A DNA stretch of 64,000 nt from Hahella sp. KA22 (GTDB taxonomy: Bacteria > Pseudomonadota > Gammaproteobacteria > Pseudomonadales > Oleiphilaceae). This document shows, one piece after another, positions 62,048 through 64,000 of this stretch. Positions within the stretch are counted from its first letter, which is position 1. Each line of letters begins with the position of its first letter. Location of the stretch: positions 6,191,501-6,255,500 of the forward strand of contig NZ_CP035490.1 of assembly GCF_004135205.1 (NCBI RefSeq), given 5' to 3'. Under the pieces are notes generated by a model. It ran no database searches. It was given only the letters and a program-made list of their open reading frames with translations, and had not been told where the DNA came from. Position numbers and translations under genes: made by a program.

Positions 62048-62827
62048 ATGCTCTATTGGCTTCGTCTCTTTTTATTGCTGGTTTGCGCCACCACCGTTAT
62101 GGCGGAAGAAGACCAGCAGGTGATTCTGGCCAACGGGGAGTGGGAGCCCTTTCTTTCCGAACGCCTGCCCCACTATGGCTTCGCCTCACACTTGGTCACG
62201 GAAGCGTTCGCCGCGGTAGGCGTGCAGGTGGAATACCAGTTTTATCCCTGGGCGCGCGCAGAAGCGATGGTGGAAGGCGGACAGATCGACGGTTCTCTGC
62301 TTTGGACGCAAACGCCACAGAGGAGTGAGTTCGCTTATTTCAGCGATGTGGTGGTCACCCAGGATGAAGTGCTGTTTCACCTGCGCGTACTACCCTTAGA
62401 GCCAAAGTCGCCCGCCGATCTACACGGCGAATCTATCGCCGTCCCCCTGGGCTCCAAACTCGGCGTTTGGAAAGAGGCTGTGGAGTCCGGACAGGTGATG
62501 GAGTTCGGAGTGCGGGACATCGAAGTAGGGATGAATATGTTGCTGCGACGACGGGTAGACGCCTTCCCGCTCGCCAAAGCAGTAGGCTACAGCGCACTGC
62601 GTGCGCACTTTTCGCCTCAGGAGCAAGCGCTCATCACTCACTCCGCCGCCGTGTTCGATCGCCATGAATACCGGCTTATGCTATCCCGCAAGCGACCCAT
62701 GAACGCCAGATTTATCCTGCAGTTCAACGAAGGCTTGCGCCGCCTGCGCGCAAGCGGTCGGTATCAGGAAATGGAAGACGCCTATTATCGCGGCGACTAT
62801 GACGCCCGTGACTCCACAGATGACTAA
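62048..62827 (+). CDS. Orphan periplasmic substrate-binding protein, paralogue of 7563-8384
   Basis: A 259-residue exported protein. A signal peptide (about 1-19, ending VMAEE) precedes VILANGEWEPFLSERLPHYG, then YQFYPWARAEAMVEGGQIDGSLLW and YFSDVVVTQDEVLFHL, the family-3 binding-protein layout. The block order and 'FYPW' motif match the protein at 7563-8384. No transporter genes adjoin it. No clear ribosome site precedes the ATG, so the start is tentative. The ligand is unknown; a signalling or shared-transporter role is possible. Confidence 0.78.
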   Translation: MLYWLRLFLLLVCATTVMAEEDQQVILANGEWEPFLSERLPHYGFASHLVTEAFAAVGVQVEYQFYPWARAEAMVEGGQIDGSLLWTQTPQRSEFAYFSDVVVTQDEVLFHLRVLPLEPKSPADLHGESIAVPLGSKLGVWKEAVESGQVMEFGVRDIEVGMNMLLRRRVDAFPLAKAVGYSALRAHFSPQEQALITHSAAVFDRHEYRLMLSRKRPMNARFILQFNEGLRRLRASGRYQEMEDAYYRGDYDARDSTDD

Positions 62828-62831
62828 ATGC

Positions 62832-63959
62832 TCAGGCGCGAGGGAAACGCCGCATAAAGCGCTTGTCGATAACGTCTTTCCAACGCCATACCCACTCCCC
62901 CGCCAGACTGATGCATCCTCGCGCGCCCACCGCATCACGACCGCCGCAGGCCAGCAAACTCAAAAAGCGCCGCTGTGGACGATAGGCCCGCATCGGCAGG
63001 CCACGCAGCAGGCGATGCAGGTTATCGAGTAAGAAAGGAGCCTGACGCACCGCATACACCCCCGCCCTGGGCGTAGGGGAGGCATCAATCCAGGCGCAAT
63101 CACCGACGGCGAACACCTCAGGAAAAGCGATGCTTTGCAGGCTGGGCGTGACGCGAATAAAGCCCTTGGAGGTTAAAGGCAACTCCGTCTGGGTCAACCA
63201 GGGCGCCGCTTTGCCTTGCGTACACCAGAACACATGATCCGCCGGCAGCGTCCGCCCCGTCTTATCCACCAGGCTCTCCGACCTCACTTCCGCGACATCG
63301 AAGTCTGCCTGCGTCTTCACGCCATAGCGATCAAAGCGGCGTTGCAGCCAACGCCGCATACGTTGGGGATAATCCGCCACCGGCTCGCTGCGCGCCACAA
63401 GGGCCACACAATGGGCGACAGGAGCCGACTGCAACGCATGAGCAATAGCGAACGCCAATTCCACTCCGCCCGCGCCGCCGCCCACCACGACAATATTCCG
63501 CACTGCCGGATCGGCGCGCAGGCTAGCATAGGTCTCACGCCAGCGGGGCCAGAAGTCAGCGATGGGTTTAACGGGAATCGCATAGCCAGACGCTCCTGGC
63601 GTGCTCAAGTCAGGAACCGCGCCGATATTGAGGGATAGATAGTCGTAACGCAGCGCTTCTCCACTTTCCAGAAGCGCCATGCGCCCCAAGCAGTCCAGCC
63701 CTTTCACCCGTCCCTCAAGAAACTCCGCTCCCGAATGACGGCACAAAGCCAGCAAATCAATATGCGCCTCCGCATAGTCATAGTGCCCCGCCACCAACCC
63801 AGGCAACATGCCTGAATAAGGACTCAGCGGCCGCTCGGAGACCAGAACCACCCGCACGTTCGGCAGAGGGTCCTTCGCCAGCGCCAGCAGCAACAAAGCG
63901 TGGGTATGCCCGCCGCCAAGAAGAAGTAAAGTGAGAGTACCGGATGGTTCAGCCGTCAC
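62832..63959 (-). CDS. FAD-dependent pyridine-nucleotide oxidoreductase, SelD-associated type
   Basis: A 375-residue flavoprotein with two Rossmann motifs: LLLGGGHTHALLLLAL near the N-terminus (FAD) and VVVGGGAGGVELAFAI in the middle (NAD(P)H), plus the C-terminal FAD motif VFAVGDCAWID. The YSGMLPGLVAGHYDYAEAHIDL block is characteristic of NADH-dehydrogenase-like proteins often fused to selenophosphate synthetase (SelD); here it stands alone with no SelD part. The start is uncertain: GTG at 63959 is chosen, while an upstream TTG at 63980 would add seven residues. It is convergent with the binding-protein gene, 4 bp apart. Confidence 0.8.
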   Translation of the reverse strand: MTAEPSGTLTLLLLGGGHTHALLLLALAKDPLPNVRVVLVSERPLSPYSGMLPGLVAGHYDYAEAHIDLLALCRHSGAEFLEGRVKGLDCLGRMALLESGEALRYDYLSLNIGAVPDLSTPGASGYAIPVKPIADFWPRWRETYASLRADPAVRNIVVVGGGAGGVELAFAIAHALQSAPVAHCVALVARSEPVADYPQRMRRWLQRRFDRYGVKTQADFDVAEVRSESLVDKTGRTLPADHVFWCTQGKAAPWLTQTELPLTSKGFIRVTPSLQSIAFPEVFAVGDCAWIDASPTPRAGVYAVRQAPFLLDNLHRLLRGLPMRAYRPQRRFLSLLACGGRDAVGARGCISLAGEWVWRWKDVIDKRFMRRFPRA

Positions 63960-64000
63960 AGGATATCGTCCGCACGTCAATGAAATATTGCACTCGTTAT

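Overview
The window looks like chromosomal DNA from a marine gammaproteobacterium of the Hahella type. It is GC-rich, densely coded and has a strongly Gram-negative gene set: TonB/ExbBD, periplasmic binding proteins, cytochrome bd with CydX/CydP, oligopeptide permease, and secreted GH18/GH19 chitinases. The genus is inferred from remembered protein resemblance only. No rRNA, tRNA, CRISPR array, integrase or transposase was seen.

Layout. 1-8.4 kb: end of a DsbA-like gene, a metallo-beta-lactamase-fold protein with a degraded metal motif, a Na+/H+ antiporter, the divergent metR/metE pair, a secreted esterase and an orphan periplasmic binding protein. 8.5-22.1 kb: a thioesterase and LacI regulator, then a myo-inositol module. 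Its ABC importer (ibpA-iatA-iatP) runs leftward and iolI-iolC-iolD-iolE-iolA runs rightward, with GGAA-N6-TTCC operators in the divergent region and before iolC. iolG and iolB are absent here. 22.2-29.2 kb: an accessory stretch of small or orphan genes (PEP-CTERM protein, ureidoglycine aminohydrolase, MdaB-like quinone reductase with LysR, membrane protein plus single-domain receiver, small membrane proteins). 29.3-34.7 kb: a PAS/sigma-54 activator divergent from a cytochrome bd operon that has a good -24/-12 promoter and an upstream inverted repeat. 34.8-36.3 kb: a hipBA pair. 36.6-41.2 kb: a GH19-GH18 chitinase operon. 41.7-45 kb: a NIT-domain chemoreceptor and an AraC regulator. 45-50.8 kb: oppABCDF. 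51-60.9 kb: a DUF885 peptidase, then (in transcription order) a TonB-dependent receptor, DUF3450 protein, two ExbB-type proteins, ExbD, TonB and a TPR protein. 60.9-64 kb: an AT-rich control region, a BP74-like secreted protein, a second orphan binding protein and a FAD oxidoreductase.

The most unusual non-coding signal is a dispersed structured repeat. Two copies of about 135 bp, each a chain of five hairpins, lie in opposite orientations before iolD (17486-17622) and before the PEP-CTERM gene (23060-23191). Differences between copies mostly keep the stems. The first segment of the element recurs alone at 7393 and 20507. A second, unrelated hairpin chain (23940-24072) closes the other side of the PEP-CTERM gene, so that gene looks like a cassette bracketed by hairpin chains.

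All calls rest on reading the sequence and on remembered family features. No database search or folding calculation was run.
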